Source: Triticum aestivum (lineage: Eukaryota > Streptophyta > Magnoliopsida > Poales > Poaceae). From it: a stretch of 64,000 nt of DNA. Made by a program: the position numbers and the translations under genes. The stretch spans positions 229,008,643-229,072,642 of the forward strand of contig NC_057795.1 in NCBI RefSeq assembly GCF_018294505.1, given 5' to 3'. The notes under the pieces were generated by a model that made no database searches, was not told the origin of the DNA, and was given only the letters and a program-made list of their open reading frames with translations. Of the stretch, positions 1 to 12,512 are shown in pieces; positions within the stretch are counted from its first letter, which is position 1; every line of letters starts with the position of its first letter.

Positions 1-782
1 TGGCGGAGCTCACAGTGGAGACGTTGGGCCTGGCAGCAAGCTCGAGGGAGGCTCGGGGTGGCCGGAGTCGGCGGCGGCGTGTGGCGGCACAAGGAGGAAG
101 TCGAGCGTGGGGCGGTGTCGCGGGGGTGTCTTGGCTCACACGCATGGTCCGGGCGAGGAAGTGGTCGACGATGAGGTGTGCGACGGGGCATTCCGACGCG
201 GCGGGGGCAACTCTGGGGCGAGGTGGCGGTGGGACCCAGCGGCGGCGGAGAGGCCGGCTGCCCGATCCAGATCCAGCGGGCAGGGGAGCGAGAGGAGCGA
301 GGGGGAGTGGGGATAGCGGAGATTTGGGTGGTTAGGGTTACGAGGCGTGAGGGGGGTTAAGTGGTGGGAGGTGGGCCGACCCGTTCATGCGGCTGAGGCC
401 AGCTGGGCCACTTGGCCCGGGGGGGGGGGGGGGGGGGGGGGGGAGGGGGGGGGGGGTCTTCTTCTTCTATTTTTTTTATCTTTGTTAGTTTTGTTTTTCT
501 GTTTTTATTCTTTTCCCCTTTTCCTTATTTTCTCTATTGTTTTAATTCAATTTAAATTATTTAGACATCATGTAAAAACATGGTTCCTTCACCATTAATA
601 CCTAGGCATTAATTGGCACACTCCGAACATTTTACTTTAATGTTTGAAATTTTTTGATGTTTGACGAAAATTCAAATTCAAATTTGAACAGTTTTGATCC
701 AACGCGAGATTAGCAACAGTAATCGAGGTGACGTGGCATCATTAGCAGAGGTTTACTGTAGCTTGATTATCCGGGCATCACA
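1..782 (-). mobile_element. Element A: beginning of its 3' LTR, cut by the window edge
   Basis: On the minus strand the LTR starts with TGTGATGCCC at 782 and runs leftwards out of the window. Just outside it, at about 783-797, a purine-rich tract (minus GTGGAGGAGAAT) is the expected polypurine tract, and further right the minus strand reads like the usual gypsy pol tail leading into a 3' LTR. The outer part (1-417) is very GC-rich and the inner part AT-rich, with a long G run between them. The terminal TGTGATGCC matches, with one difference, the inverted complement of the other LTR end (GGCGTCACA at 5001). The short GC-rich open frames here are compositional and I do not call genes. I recognise the opening bases as a common Triticeae gypsy LTR but cannot name the family safely. 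Confidence 0.7.
419..456. repeat. G homopolymer, 25 G + A + 12 G
   Basis: An almost pure G tract followed directly by a TCT/T-rich stretch, inside the LTR of element A. It can form G-quadruplexes and its exact length is unreliable in any assembly. Confidence 0.95.
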
Positions 783-3700
783 ATTCTCCTCCACTACAAG
801 AAATCTTGTCCCGAGATTTAAGCGGTGGAGTAAGGGGGAAGGTGCTGGTAGCGAAAAACCTAACGAGTCTTCTTAGTCTTGGCCGCCCTTTCAAAGAGGT
901 TGATCCCTTTTGTTGATGTCTTCATTTCTCTGCTTCAAGTCACCATGATCAAGTCGTCATCCTTTCTTCGGGATCTCCATCGTCCTACGAACGCGACCAA
1001 GGGGAAAAACTCCGGAAGAACGCATCTCCACAAAGCTGGGCATCTGACGGTGAACTCAATGGGCAATACACAAGGTACCCCACGAGTTGTATTTCAATGA
1101 ATTCATTGAGTGCAATATATGATGGTACCAAAGTTTCAAACGGGTAGGCAATCACTCGATGACTAGACAGAAGCTGGAATGGGGGTTTGAACAACGAGAA
1201 TAACATTGTGTTTGATTCAAGGATGAATAATGGTATAGCATTTAGCTCGTGAATCACATACGAAGCCAGGTGCAAAGGATACATTAGAATCTGGGTTGTA
1301 AAGAAGAGTCAGGTTTCGATCCAGTGGACCTGTGGGTTACGGGCCCACCATGTGGGTTGAAAGTAGGAAGGGTGGTGACATCTTGCACAGCCGCGACAGG
1401 GAGGCATGTCAGTGAATAGCTTGTCAGCTATGCCGGCAACAATGTCGGTACCAAGGACGGGGAACAAAGACAGCAATTTTCCTGCCTGTTGAACGAGGCG
1501 AACCAATTGGCAAAGTTATCACCCATCGGTGGTTACCAGAATGTCATCAACAACAGAAACAGGATCTTACAGACAGAGTGGTACAACAAGGTGCCTACCT
1601 AAGCAGGGAATTATCTCTGCTTAGTTAAGTCAGATTCAAGAAAGGTTAAACAAAAGAATGGAAAGGAAAACGTAATTATCAAATTAAACAGAACAATGGA
1701 AAGGAAAATTGTGATTACACACAATTATTAGGAGTATATCCTTCCCATGTACAAGCAGAACATGGCGTACAGGGTGGGAGAGCAAGTACCCAACCATTCA
1801 GATAAGAGGCAAGGATTAATCAAGATGTTACCCATACAACGGTGTTTGGATAACTGACCAAGAAACATTTAGCATCATGCCTCCAATGTTGTTGTTGAAG
1901 AGCGGGGTATCATAGTCATGCTTCCAAGTAGCAATGATATGGTGTTTCAACCAAGGGCCAGACTTTGGATACACAAATGATCCATCAGGAGCAACTTATA
2001 AAATAAGTCTTACAATTTCCTCCAGGAAGAATGGTTATCCTTGCAAAAGAAACTATAATGATAGGTCCTCCAGCCAGGGGGTGCTAGGCATGACATCATA
2101 TTACAGGGTCATCAAAGGACCAACATCATAACTCCTGGAAAGTTGCCCCAACCATCATATCTGACCGAGATTCAGATCCAATTGGTGTCATGATACCTCA
2201 GACTCAGGATGTCCAAGAAGAAAAGGTGCAACACAAATTGACGAAATGACATTGCAAGATTCTCGAGAAATGAACCATGGGAGCGGGTTCCTGAAACAAT
2301 AGTTCATCATTAAACAAAGGAGGGGATGAGGAGGTGGCTGATGGGCTCAGCGACAATTCATCAAGAATTCTAAACGGATGGATTTCCACAATAATGTGAA
2401 CAAGAAGATGACACATGTCAATTCAAATGATATAATGTTGTATGCTCAAGGAAAACATACACCATCAATCATTAGTTGAAAGGTGTGCCCAAAATATGAC
2501 CTTAGGCAGCAAGATCAATGTTAGAGTGACGATTCAATAACCATCAGTACAAGAACGAACTGTCGATCGTTAACTTCAAGGCAATAGGGTTGCTAGTACA
2601 GAACTCAAACAACATTGTTAGCATATTGGTATCCTGGTTAAAAACAACACGGGGACCAAGGAAGAATGGTGATGGTGAGAAGTATCATCATACCAAGAAT
2701 TTCTAAGAGGTGGAGCAATCCCCACAACATTCTCGACAGAAAAGACAGTAATTCTTCTAGGCAGAACACAACACTAGCTAGAGAGCACATTGTATTCATA
2801 ATGTGGACAAGTTCGCGATGAAAGGAAGTCAAGGGTGTTGTCGGTGATAATAAAAATCATCGAGGGCAAGGAGGGTATTTCTCATCAAGAACACAATTGA
2901 CATCTCGGAAGAAGTCAAAGTGTTGAAGGTGATCTAACACATTTGCCAGGAGGTTTCTAGAGGATGCAATCAAACAACAACGGCAACAAGCAAGGGAATG
3001 ACGAAGTGGCAAGTTATAGGATCAATATATAAGATGCAAGCTCGGAACCAAGTTGTCTTTCAAGACAAGCAACATGATGTTGAAAGCTCGACGTAAGTCG
3101 TACTCACACACTGAAGAATTCATCCACCAGAGAAGGACGAGGTAGCACTGTTAAAGATAGCAAGACCAGGATGCAGCCGATAGTCTAGGAATGACCAGAT
3201 TGAGTTCAGAATTTCCTAGTAAAAATACTAGGGGTATTTGATTTGTAGTTTAGAATAATTTCACTAGTCGGTGTCCTTGGTTGACAACAACCTAGAACCC
3301 GTAGAGTGATTACGACAAGGAAAGACATTACTTCAACAAAGTTAGTAAGATGTGGTGCAATGGCAAGATATCTTCGAGATACCAGGGGGTAATATTCGAA
3401 GGTAGAACATGATAGAAGTAGAATCGGGTCATTGACCTTTGACAGTAGATACTTCAACATTGCCAAAAATAGACGAGGCACTGGAATGAATTCCCATCAG
3501 ATATATTAGATCATGACAGCATGGTCAGAACCATAATTGTAAGGAATCAATTTCAAGATTACCGAAAGAATCATATAGCTGGATAATCATTTTACAAGAA
3601 GCTTCTGAGACGGTCTACATCATTTTCATGGGCGTGAACACAAAGTTCAAGGTCGACTCCCACTTCTTTAATGCATATCATTTCATTCACCTCTCGCTTT

Positions 3701-5000
3701 GTTAAAACTGTAGTGTTGGAATTTTATCTGGTAGAACACCAGAAGAGTATGACTTGTGAAAACTTTCAAATTCTCACAGATTAGGGGAAGGCATAGGTTC
3801 AGCCCATCGGGCATCAGTAACATATACCACAAGTATCAAAAGTAAATACACAAGCTTGAAAGCAGAGCATGGTTGGCCAAGCAGAGGATACAACTTACCA
3901 AAGGCACTATGTATCAGGGGGAAGAACTCACAAGGTGATTGAATATGAAGGACACTGTCGGATAACAATCCAACAATGGATCGGGCGATCCACAACGGAG
4001 CTGATGTGAGTATCGGTACTCATGCAGAGGAAGAAAGAATGCAGAGGCATCAGATTCAAGAATCACCGGATTAGAATGATGCTTAAATAGAAAGAAATTA
4101 TGGTTTCCAAAATGAAGGATCAGAAGCAAACGCTCTGATCAAGGATGGATAAGTTGAAAACACTTAGTTGGACAATCAATAAAGGTTTGAATTGCCGAGA
4201 ACCAACTCATGTCCGGAATAACGTCTGAGTCGGAAAGATAATTCATAAGGATCATCTGATGATTGCGGGCATTCGCAACATTTCGAATCAACAGACCCAA
4301 AATGATAATGACAAAGGATGCCAACGAAGATTACTAGATATATGGAATTAACCATAATGTAGGAAGGTAAGAACTTTAGTAGCAATAAGGTGCTGAGGAT
4401 TTTTAGAAGGTCGAATAGCATTTCAAAGAATTTTTGTGAATTACATGGATCAATTAAGGATGATTGGATACTCGGTAAGTGCGATAAATTATGCGTAGGG
4501 TGTATTCATGTGTTAAGAACTGCAAGGCAGTAAGCTCAAAGGATTCTCGGAGCAACGAAGAGCAGTTCGGGGCATCTTGTAAAAACAAGATCAATGGGAT
4601 TGAATGTAATAATGGAAGGTGTATACAGTTATCCACAAGGATATAACAGTGGTAGGGAGTTTGTAAGGGTGGTGGGCACAAGTGTCTCGGGAGAACATCG
4701 TAGAGTATCTTCGAAATCTTCTAGTGCACTAAGCAATCATCTGGAGTGAGGGCTCTCCGGGCGGAAGTAGTTACAAGAACCTAGAGTCGGTGTTAGTAAA
4801 ATCATTTAAAGCGAATAGATGAGAGATCAGAGTCCCAGAGTAAAGGTCAAGGAGTAAAAGATCCTAATACCACCAAAATGCCGACGTGGGCCCGTAAGAC
4901 TCACGACCATGTTAGTAAAAGTTTTGTAGTGACTAGACTCGAGTTCTGCCAAGGAGTGTGGAAGGGGGATTCCTACAGGCAATCGGCTCTGATACCAACT
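783..5000 (-). mobile_element. Element A: internal region without recognisable coding sequence
   Basis: This is the 4.2-kb interior between the two LTR parts of element A. On the minus strand it starts after the primer site near 4985 and ends at the polypurine tract near 790. I looked in all frames for gag, protease DTG/DSG, RT xDD, RNase H and integrase motifs and found none; open frames are short and unrelated to each other. Either this is a non-autonomous element that never had pol, or the coding part has decayed beyond recognition. The first is more likely, because the sequence is AT-rich and low in codon structure throughout rather than showing broken motif blocks. Confidence 0.6.
4985..4997 (-). 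other. Primer-binding site of element A (tRNA-iMet)
   Basis: Minus strand TGGTATCAGAGCC, complementary to the 3' end of initiator methionine tRNA, three bases inside the LTR end at 5001. It fixes the orientation of element A: the 5' LTR lies to the right. Confidence 0.9.
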
Positions 5001-7200
5001 TGTGACGCCCCCGATTCAATCGTACACTAATCACACACGCAAACATGTACGATCAAGATCAGGGACTCACGAGAAGATATCACAACACAACTCTAAAATT
5101 AAAATAAGTCATACAAGCATCATATTACAAGCCAGGGACCTCAAGAGCTCGAATACAAGTGCAAGAACATAAACGAGTCAGCGGAAGCAACCATATCCGA
5201 GTACAGACATAAGTTAAATAAGTTGCCATAAGATGGCTAGCACAAACTGGGATACAGATCGAAAGAGACGCAGGCCTCCTGCCTGGGATCCTCCTAAACT
5301 ACTCCTGGTCGTCGTCAGTGGCCTGCACGTAGTAGTAGGCACCTCCAGTGTAGTAGGAGTCGTCATCGACGGTTGCATCTGGCTCCTGGGCTCCAACGTC
5401 TGGTTGCGGCATCCGGGAAGAAGAGTAAAAAGGGGGGAGGGGAAGAGGGAGCAAAGCAACCGTGAGTACTCATCCAAAGTACTCGCAAGCAAGGATCTAC
5501 ACTACATATACATGGGTATATGTGTAAAGAGGCAATATCGGTGGGCTGAACTGCAGAATGCCAGAATAAGAGGGGGATAGCTAGTCCTATCAAAGACTAT
5601 GCTTCTGGCAGCCTCCATCTTGCAGCATGTTGTAGAGAGTAGATTGAAGTCCTCCAAGTAGCATCGCATAGCATAACCCTACCCGGCGATCCTCCCCTTG
5701 TCGCGCTGTGGGAAAGCGATAACTGGGTTATCTCTGGAACTTGTCTGGGTGTGTTTTATTAAGTATCCAGTTCTAGTTGTCATAAGGTCAAGGTACAACT
5801 CCGGGTCGTCCTTTTACCGAGGGACACGACTATTCGAATAGATAAACTTCCCTGCAGGGGTGCACCACATTTCCCAACACGCTCGATCCCCTTTGGGCGA
5901 ACACACTTTCCTGGGTCATGCCTGGCCTCGGAAGGTCAGCACGTCACAGCCCCACCTAGGCACAACAGAGAGGTCAGCACGCCGGTCTAAATCCTATGTG
6001 CGCAAGGGTCTGGGCCCATCGCCCGTTGCACACATGAATGTTGCGTACGCGGTCGGTGAGAAGACCTAGAAACCTCCATTACAAAGGAAGTTGCTTTAGG
6101 CGGTCCAACCCGGCGCACGCCGCTCAGTAGCTGACATCAAGAAGGCTTCGGCTGATACCACAACGTCGAGTGCCCATAATTGTTCCTGCGTAGTTGGTTA
6201 GTGTGTATAGGCCAGTGGCCAGACTCAGATCAAATACCAAAATCTCGGTAAGCGTGTTATTTTGAAGTAACCGTGGACACCGACCAGGGCCAGGCCCACC
6301 TCTCACCTAGGTGGTCTCAACCTGCCCTGTCGCTCCGCCACAAAGTAACAGTCAGTGCCATCGGGAACCCAGGCCCATCTCTACCAGGATGGAGCCACCT
6401 GTCCTTCCAGCCCCCACATTGGAATCACTTGCTAGTACTCTACGAGCCGACTCAACTTTAGTCACCATCTGTATAGTATGTATGTATGTAAGTATATACC
6501 CGTGATCACCTCGCGAGTGATCACGGCCCGATAGTATAGCAAGGCAGACGAACAAGAATGTAGGGCCACAGATGATAAACTAGCATCCTATACTAAGCAT
6601 TTAGGATTGCACATAAGGTATCGACAACTGTAGCAACAATGACAACCTATGCAATAGAATAGGATTAACCGAACAGTAACATGCTACACTACTCTAATGC
6701 AAGCAGTAGAGGGAAGAATAGGAGATATCTGGTGATCAGGGGGGGCTTGCCTGGTTGCTCTGGCAAGAAGGAGGGGTCGTCAACTCCGTAGTCGAACTGG
6801 GTAGCAGCGGCATCGGTCGCGTAGTCTACCGGAGAGAAGAGGGGGAAGAAACAATAAATAGAATGCATAGATAAGCATGACAATGCAAGACATGATAATG
6901 AACAGTGCTAGGTGTGCACTAACACGGTAGTAGGTGATACCGTCAAAAGGGGGAAACATCCGGGAAAGTATCCCGAGTGTTTCGCATTTTCGGACAGGTG
7001 AACCGGAGGGGGAAAGTTGCATGTTCGCTATGCTAGGGATTTGTGGCAGATGAATGGGCTGCGTATTGGGATTCATCTCATCGTTCTGAGCAACTTTCAT
7101 GTACAAAGTTTTTCCATCCGAGTTACAGATTATTTTATATTAATTTTCAAGGTTTTATTCATTTTCTGAATTTAATTTAAATCAAAAATAAAAGTGAAAT
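5001..7200 (-). mobile_element. Element A: 5' LTR, truncated on its outer (right) side
   Basis: The LTR ends (minus strand) with GGCGTCACA at 5001, next to the primer site. It runs right for about 2.2 kb until sequence of element B begins; the junction is not sharp and I place it at about 7200-7290. The expected outer end (the complement of TGTGATGCCC) is not present, so the 5' end of this LTR is lost. The part visible here does not overlap clearly with the part visible at 1-782, which implies an LTR of roughly 3 kb. No gene is supported inside apart from a very short ORF listed separately. Confidence 0.6.
5299..5412 (-). CDS. Short ORF (37 codons) inside the LTR of element A, unproven
   Basis: An ATG-to-TAG frame on the minus strand encodes an acidic peptide beginning MPQPDVGAQEP with a Tyr-rich centre (DDDSYYTGGAYYYV) and ending in DDDQE. 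It lies in the last 450 bases of the LTR, which in a 5' LTR is normally transcribed leader. I do not recognise the peptide. Its composition (Asp and Tyr clusters) is unlike random translation of the neighbouring sequence, which is the only reason to list it. It may be a leader uORF or chance. Confidence 0.2.
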   Translation of the reverse strand: MPQPDVGAQEPDATVDDDSYYTGGAYYYVQATDDDQE

Positions 7201-7336
7201 TACTATGGGTACACAGAAGTGTAGGCTCCTGCGGATTATATTTGACCCTCCATTTGGCTTTTCTTTCCGAACACCAAATAGAGTATCAGGGGCTACTACC
7301 TATCGGGTGGTAATTTTGCACATATTTATTACTTAC

Positions 7337-9382
7337 CTCAAAGCCTGTCAGGAGGCTGGTGCAAGCTTCGGTTACTCCGCTCTTGGCGGACAAAACCTTC
7401 CGAATCACCATACTCATGAGAGTACGGTGCTCTTCATCCATGGAAGCGCCGCAGAGCGCTTCCAGCAGACAGTCCGGCGCCTCATGCGCAACGGAAGTCC
7501 GCGACATAGACGGCTCGCCCTCCCTAACGAGGGGTCGCCCGCCTGAGTCCGGAACCATCGAAGGTTCCGGAATTGTGTTCGGCTGAGAGCCTGGTTGGCC
7601 ATGGCTCTCATCGACATGATCCGCGGGGATCTTGAAACCCGCGTGTACGACATCTGGAATCCCGTCGTGGGGCGTCTCCAGAGTCACCTCCCCCCGCTCT
7701 GGGAGCCTTTGGGACAACACCTCCATGTCGTCCGCGGGTTGAGGGGTAGTGGCTGTCGGAAGCGAATTTATCTCCGAACCGCTCAGGGACCCACAGGAAG
7801 ATACCTCGGGGTGATCCCTGGCCGGACTGCAAATATGTTCGGCATTATAAGTATAAAAACTATGAAGTGAAGCCATGATAGAATGCGGACACTTACGATC
7901 GCACTAGGGGCTTCCCCCTGGGCAGCCACCCCTCCTCACTGTGAGCGGTCGTGGCGGAATAGTCCGGAAGGGGCACCTTCCCCTTCTTGGACGCCCCAGC
8001 CTCCCCCTCCGGGGCGGCTTTTCTCTTCTTCCCCTCCCCAGTGCGGGGAGGTGGAATTTCTTCTTGGTTCCCCCTGCCTCCGCGGGAGGAATCCATCACG
8101 TCGTCATCAGACGACAAGGGTATGATGGCCTTGCGTCGGGGGCCTTTTCCGGCCCCCTGGTCCGCCTCCCCGGACCCCCATCCTTTCCGGATGGGGTGTC
8201 TTCTTCTTCTTCCTCCTCCCCTTTGTGGGAGGAGTCCGCCTCGTCGTCTTCAGACGAGGCTTCTGGCACAACCTTATGCCGGAGACCCTTTCGGGTCCCC
8301 AGAGCCTTCTTCTCGGCCTTCTTCTCCGGCACCTTGTATGGTGCCGGGACCAGCATTTCCGTCAGGAGAGCATCCGCCGGGCCTTCTGGCAGCGGAGCCG
8401 GACAGTAGACCTGCTCCACTGTCTCCACATAGTCCTGAAGCAAATATGCACAACTACTTAAGGCACTCCCATGAATATATTGGGAAGAACTGGGTCGGGT
8501 GTCAGTCTGAGAACTCACCGACCTAGGAGCCCGCGCGGCGTGAAGCCCGCGGTCTTCGGATGTGGGAGGAGGTACTTCGGAGGCCTTGAAAAGCACCTTC
8601 CATGCGCCTTTGTGCATCATGTCATAGAGCCTCCGGAGCGTCTGGTGCTCGGTTGGGACGAACTCCCACAGAATGACTACCCGCCTCTGGCAAGGCAGGA
8701 TCCGGTGAACTAGCATGACCTGGACCATGTTGACAAGCTTGATGTTCTTGTCCTTCATGCTTTTGATGCATGTCTGGAGTTCGGCCAGCTCCGTGGAATC
8801 GCCCCAGGATAGGCCCTTCTTCTCCCAGGAGGTGAGCCACATGGGGGCTCCGGATCGGAACTCGGGGGCCGCCGCCCAGTTGGCGCCGCGCGGCTCGGTG
8901 ATGTAGAACCACCCCGATTGCCATCCTTTTACGGTCTCCGCAAAGGAGCCGTCGAGCCATGTGACGTTGGGCATTCTGCCCACCATGGCCCCTCCGCACT
9001 CCGCTTGTTGGCCACTTACAACCTTCGGCTTCACGCAGAAAGTTTGCAGCCATAAGCCGAAGTGAGGCCAGATGCGGAGGAAGGCCTCGCATACGACGAT
9101 GAACGCCGAGATGTTGAGGATGAAATTTGGGGCTAGATCATGGAAATCTAGCCCATAGTAGAATATGAGCCTGCGGACGAAGGGATGGAGTGGAAATCCC
9201 AGTCCACGGACGAAGTGGGCGACGAATACAACCCTCTCGTGGGGTCCTGGGGTCGGAATGACCTGCCCGGCATCTGGTAGACGGTGCACTATGTACGTGG
9301 CCAAATATCCGGCCGCCCGAAGATTTGCGATGTGTTTCTCCTTGACGGTGGAAGCCACACACTTGCCTCCTACTCCGGACAT
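7337..9382 (-). pseudogene. Extra antisense ORF of element B, 'gypsy-type' putative transposase-like domain, spliced and 3'-truncated
   Basis: The minus strand is open from about 9445 to 8096. I choose the ATG at 9382 because the TATA box at 9493-9487 puts the transcription start near 9460, so the ATG at 9461 would lie at or before it. The N-terminal ~230 residues (AAGYLATYIVHRLP, HPFVRRLIFYYGLDFHDLAPN, WQSGWFYITEP) resemble the plant family annotated as putative gypsy-type transposon domain (PF04195-like); function unknown. The C-terminal half is charged, with Lys/Glu-rich low-complexity runs. Two introns fit GT-AG: 8435-8518 (84 nt, open in frame, so splicing and retention both give protein) and 7827-7896. 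A third donor (GTAAGT, 7336-7331) has no downstream exon, so the ORF is cut by the A/B junction. A frame change near 8100 is a break. Confidence 0.65.
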
Positions 9383-9486
9383 GTTTAGTTGTGCGGAAAA
9401 GACTTGGTCTTGGGCGCTGGAGCTCGAGGGGGCAAGAGTGGGCAAAGGAGGAAGAAGGCATGGGCGAAAATGGGGAAATCTTATCC

Positions 9487-9493
9487 CTTTATA
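9487..9493 (-). promoter_or_regulatory. TATA box for the antisense ORF of element B
   Basis: Minus strand CTCTATAAAGGG, about 105 bases upstream of the chosen ATG at 9382. The spacing leaves a leader of roughly 75 bases. The box lies outside the LTR, so this ORF has a promoter of its own. Confidence 0.6.
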
Positions 9494-9920
9494 GAGGAGC
9501 CGAGAGCGATGCGCCTCCCCACTTGCCCGTTGAGAATTGCTTGTTTCCCAAGCGCCACGATTAATGGTGTGGTGAGATTACTCATACCTGTATTGATGAG
9601 AATCCCGTGATAAGGGGACACGATCTCTGCTTCGAGAAGACGTGTCAAAGAAACCGCCTCGTAATATGCGCTGTAGCTGGTTGGGGGAAACGGATCGAAT
9701 AATGATCCGACCGTAATAACATGTCATGTCATCAGAAAAAGTTGTCAGCACATTGCATTTGTGAAATATCATTCTCTCTACGGTTGCATTTGAAGATCAT
9801 CTTGCAGATCCGGACACGGTCTACGTGTTCGATAACCACTTTGGAGTATTCAGAGGAGGAACCCGCCCTGCAATGCCGAAGACAATACTGCGCGCCGGAC
9901 TCATCGTCATTGAAGCCTGG

Positions 9921-9932
9921 TTCAGGGGCTAC
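9921..9932 (+). other. Polypurine tract of element B
   Basis: TTCAGGGGCTAC directly before the LTR start TGAGGGAG at 9933. It shows that the LTR is the 3' LTR of a plus-strand element. Confidence 0.7.
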
Positions 9933-10129
9933 TGAGGGAGTCCTGGATTAGGGGGTATCCGGACAGCCGGACTGTGTACAACGTCCAGACTATTGAAGCA
10001 TGAAGATACAAGACTCAAGACTTCGGCCCATGTCCGGAAGGGACTCTCCTTTGCGTGGAAGGCAAGCTTGGCGATCCGGATATTATATTTCCTTCCTTGT
10101 AACCGACTCCACGTAAACCCTAGCCCTCT
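9933..10129 (+). mobile_element. Element B: 3' LTR, first part
   Basis: It begins TGAGGGAGTCCTGG and contains the CCGGAC-rich segment typical of a common Triticeae gypsy LTR. It breaks off after CCCTAGCCCTCT where element D is inserted and resumes at 18472. The last five bases (10125-10129, CCTCT) are the target duplication of D. Confidence 0.9.
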
Positions 10130-11713
10130 TGCTACCTCTTGAGCACTGCGTTGGATTTCCCCGAAGAGGAGAGGATGATGCAGCAAAGTAGCGTAAGTAT
10201 TTCCCTCAGTTTTTGAGAACCAAGGTATCAATCCAGTAGGAGACCACGCACAAGTCCCTCGTACCTACACAAAACGATAGCTACTCGCAACAACGCGATT
10301 AGGGGTTGTCAATCCCTTCACGGTCACTTATGAGAGTGAGATCTGATAGAGATGATAAATAATATTTTTGGTATTTTTGATAGATAGATGCAAAGTAAAA
10401 GGTAAAAGGCAAAGTAAAAACAAAGCAAGTAAATAAAGCGATAGAGATTGATATGATGAGAATAGACCCGGGGGCCATAGGTTTCACTAGTGGCTTCTCT
10501 CAAGAGCATAAGTATTCTATGGTGGGTGAACAAATTACTGTTGAGCAATTGACAGAATTGAGCATAGTTATGAGTATATCTAGGTAATGATCATGTATAT
10601 AGGCATCATGTCTGAGACAAGTAGATCAAAACGATTCTGCATCTACTACTATTACTCCACTCATTGACCGCTATCCAGCATGCATCTAGAGTATTAAGTT
10701 AAAAACAGAGCAACACTTTAAGAAAGATTACATTATGTAGAGGGGTAAATTCATGCAATATGATAAAAAACCCCATCTTGTTATCCTCGATGGCAACAAT
10801 ACAATATGTGCCTTGCTGCCCCTGCTGTCACTGGGAAAGGACACCGCAAGATTGAACCCAAAGCTAAGCACTTCTCCCATTGCAAGAACTACCAATCTAG
10901 TTGGCCAAACCAAACGGATAATTCGAAGAGACTTGCAAAGATAACTCAATCATACATAAAAGAATTCAGAGAAGATTCAAATATTTTCCATAGATAAACT
11001 GGATCATAAACCCACAATTCATTGGTCTCAACAAACACACCGCAAAAGGAAGAAGATTACATCGAATAGATCGCCACGAGAGAGGGGGAGAACATTGTAT
11101 TGAGATACAAAAAGAGAGAAGAAGCCATCTAGCTACTAGCTATGGACCCGAAGGTCTGAAGTAAACTACTCACACTTCATCGGAGGGGCTATGGTGTTGA
11201 TGTAGAAGCCCTCCATGGTGGATGCCCCCTCCGACGGAGCTCCAGAACAGGCCCCAAGATGGGATCTCGTGGATACAGAAGGTTGCGGCAGTGGAATTAG
11301 GTTTTTGGCTCATGTTCTGATTGTTTGGGGATACGTAGGTATATATAGGAGGAAGGAGTACGTCGGTGGAGCAACAGGGGGGCCATGAGGCAGGGGGCAC
11401 GCCCAGGGGGGCGCGCCCCCCACCCTCGTGACCGCCTCTGGAACTTCTTGGAGTAGGGTCCAAGTCTCCTGGATCATGTTCGGAGAGAAAATCACGTTCC
11501 CGAAGGTTTCATTCCGTTTGGACTCCGTTTGATATTCCGTTTCTTCAAAACACGAAAATAGGCAAAAAAACAGCAATTTTGGGCTGGGCCTCCGGTTAAT
11601 AGGCTAGTCCCAAAAATAATATAAAAGTGGAAAATAAAGCCCAATATAGTCCAAAACAGTAGATAAAGTAGCATGGAGCAATCAAAAATTATAGATACAT
11701 TGGAGATGTATCA
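10130..11713 (-). repeat. Element D: 3' LTR
   Basis: 1584 bp. On the minus strand it starts TGATACATCTCC at 11713 and ends GAGGTAGCA at 10130. It is nearly identical to 16892-18471, with scattered substitutions and a few one-base indels. A TATA-like TATATATA lies at 11340-11347. The open frames inside are shadows shared by both LTR copies. Confidence 0.95.
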
Positions 11714-12420
11714 AGCATCCCCAAGCTTAATTCCTGCTCGTCCTTGAGTAGGTAAATGATAAAAAAGAATTTTTGATGTGGAGTGATACTTTGGCATAAT
11801 TTCAGTGTAAATCTTCTTAATCGTGGCATGAATATTCAGATCCGAAAGATTCAAGACAAAAGTTCATATTGACACAAAAGTAATAATACTTCAAGCATAC
11901 TAATCAAAGCAATCATGTCTTCTCAAAATAACATGGCAAAAGAAAGTTCATCCCTACAAAATCATATAGTTAGGCGATGCTTCATTTTCATCACATAAAG
12001 ATGTTCCCAACTTCTATACCCCCGATGACAAGCGAAGCAATTGTTTCATACTTAAATAAACTCAAACTTTTTCAACCTTCACGCAATACATGAGCGTGAG
12101 CCATGGATATAGCACTATGGGTGGAATAGAATATGATGATGGGGATTGTGTGGAGAAGACAAAAAAGGAGAAAGTCTCATATTGACGAGGATAATCAACG
12201 GGCTATGGAGATGCCCATTAATTGATGTCAACATGAGGAGTAGGGATTGCCATGCAACGGATGCACTAGAGCTATGAATGCTCAACAAAAGAAAACTAGT
12301 GGGTGTGCATCCAACTTGCTTGCTCATGAAGACCTAGGGCATTTCAGGAAGCCCATCGTAGGAATATACAAGCCAAGTTCTATGATGAAAAATTCCCACT
12401 AGTATAAAAAGACAACTTAT

Positions 12421-12512
12421 GAGACTCACTACATGAAGAACAAGGTGCTACTTTGAAGCACAATATATGAGACTTACTATATGAAGAACAAGGTGCTACT
12501 TTGAAGCACAAG
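12421..12512. repeat. Two-copy tandem repeat, 48-bp unit
   Basis: Units start at 12421 and 12469 (GAGACTCACTACATG / GAGACTTACTATATG) and share the following AAGAACAAGGTGCTACTTTG. They differ by a few bases. Confidence 0.85.

Larger units (their letters stand above)
7200..9932 (+). mobile_element. Element B: remaining 3' internal part of a plus-strand Ty3/gypsy element
   Basis: The orientation follows from the LTR to its right, which begins TGAGGGAGTCC at 9933 directly after a polypurine tract. Gag and pol, which should lie to the left on the plus strand, are absent: the element is cut off near 7200 against element A. What remains is the zone between pol and the 3' LTR, and it holds an antisense ORF with introns (separate entry) and its promoter. 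This arrangement (extra antisense ORF between pol and 3' LTR) is known for the Tat lineage of plant Ty3/gypsy elements. From 9494 to 9920 I see only spacer. Confidence 0.75.

Noticed and set aside
15..360. GC-rich overlapping ORFs at the left end
   Set aside because: They follow from high GC in an LTR; there are three overlapping frames with Arg/Gly-rich text and no domain.
5233..5580. 115-residue plus-strand ORF in the LTR of A
   Set aside because: No domain; it lies antisense to the LTR transcript and ends in low-complexity purine-rich sequence.
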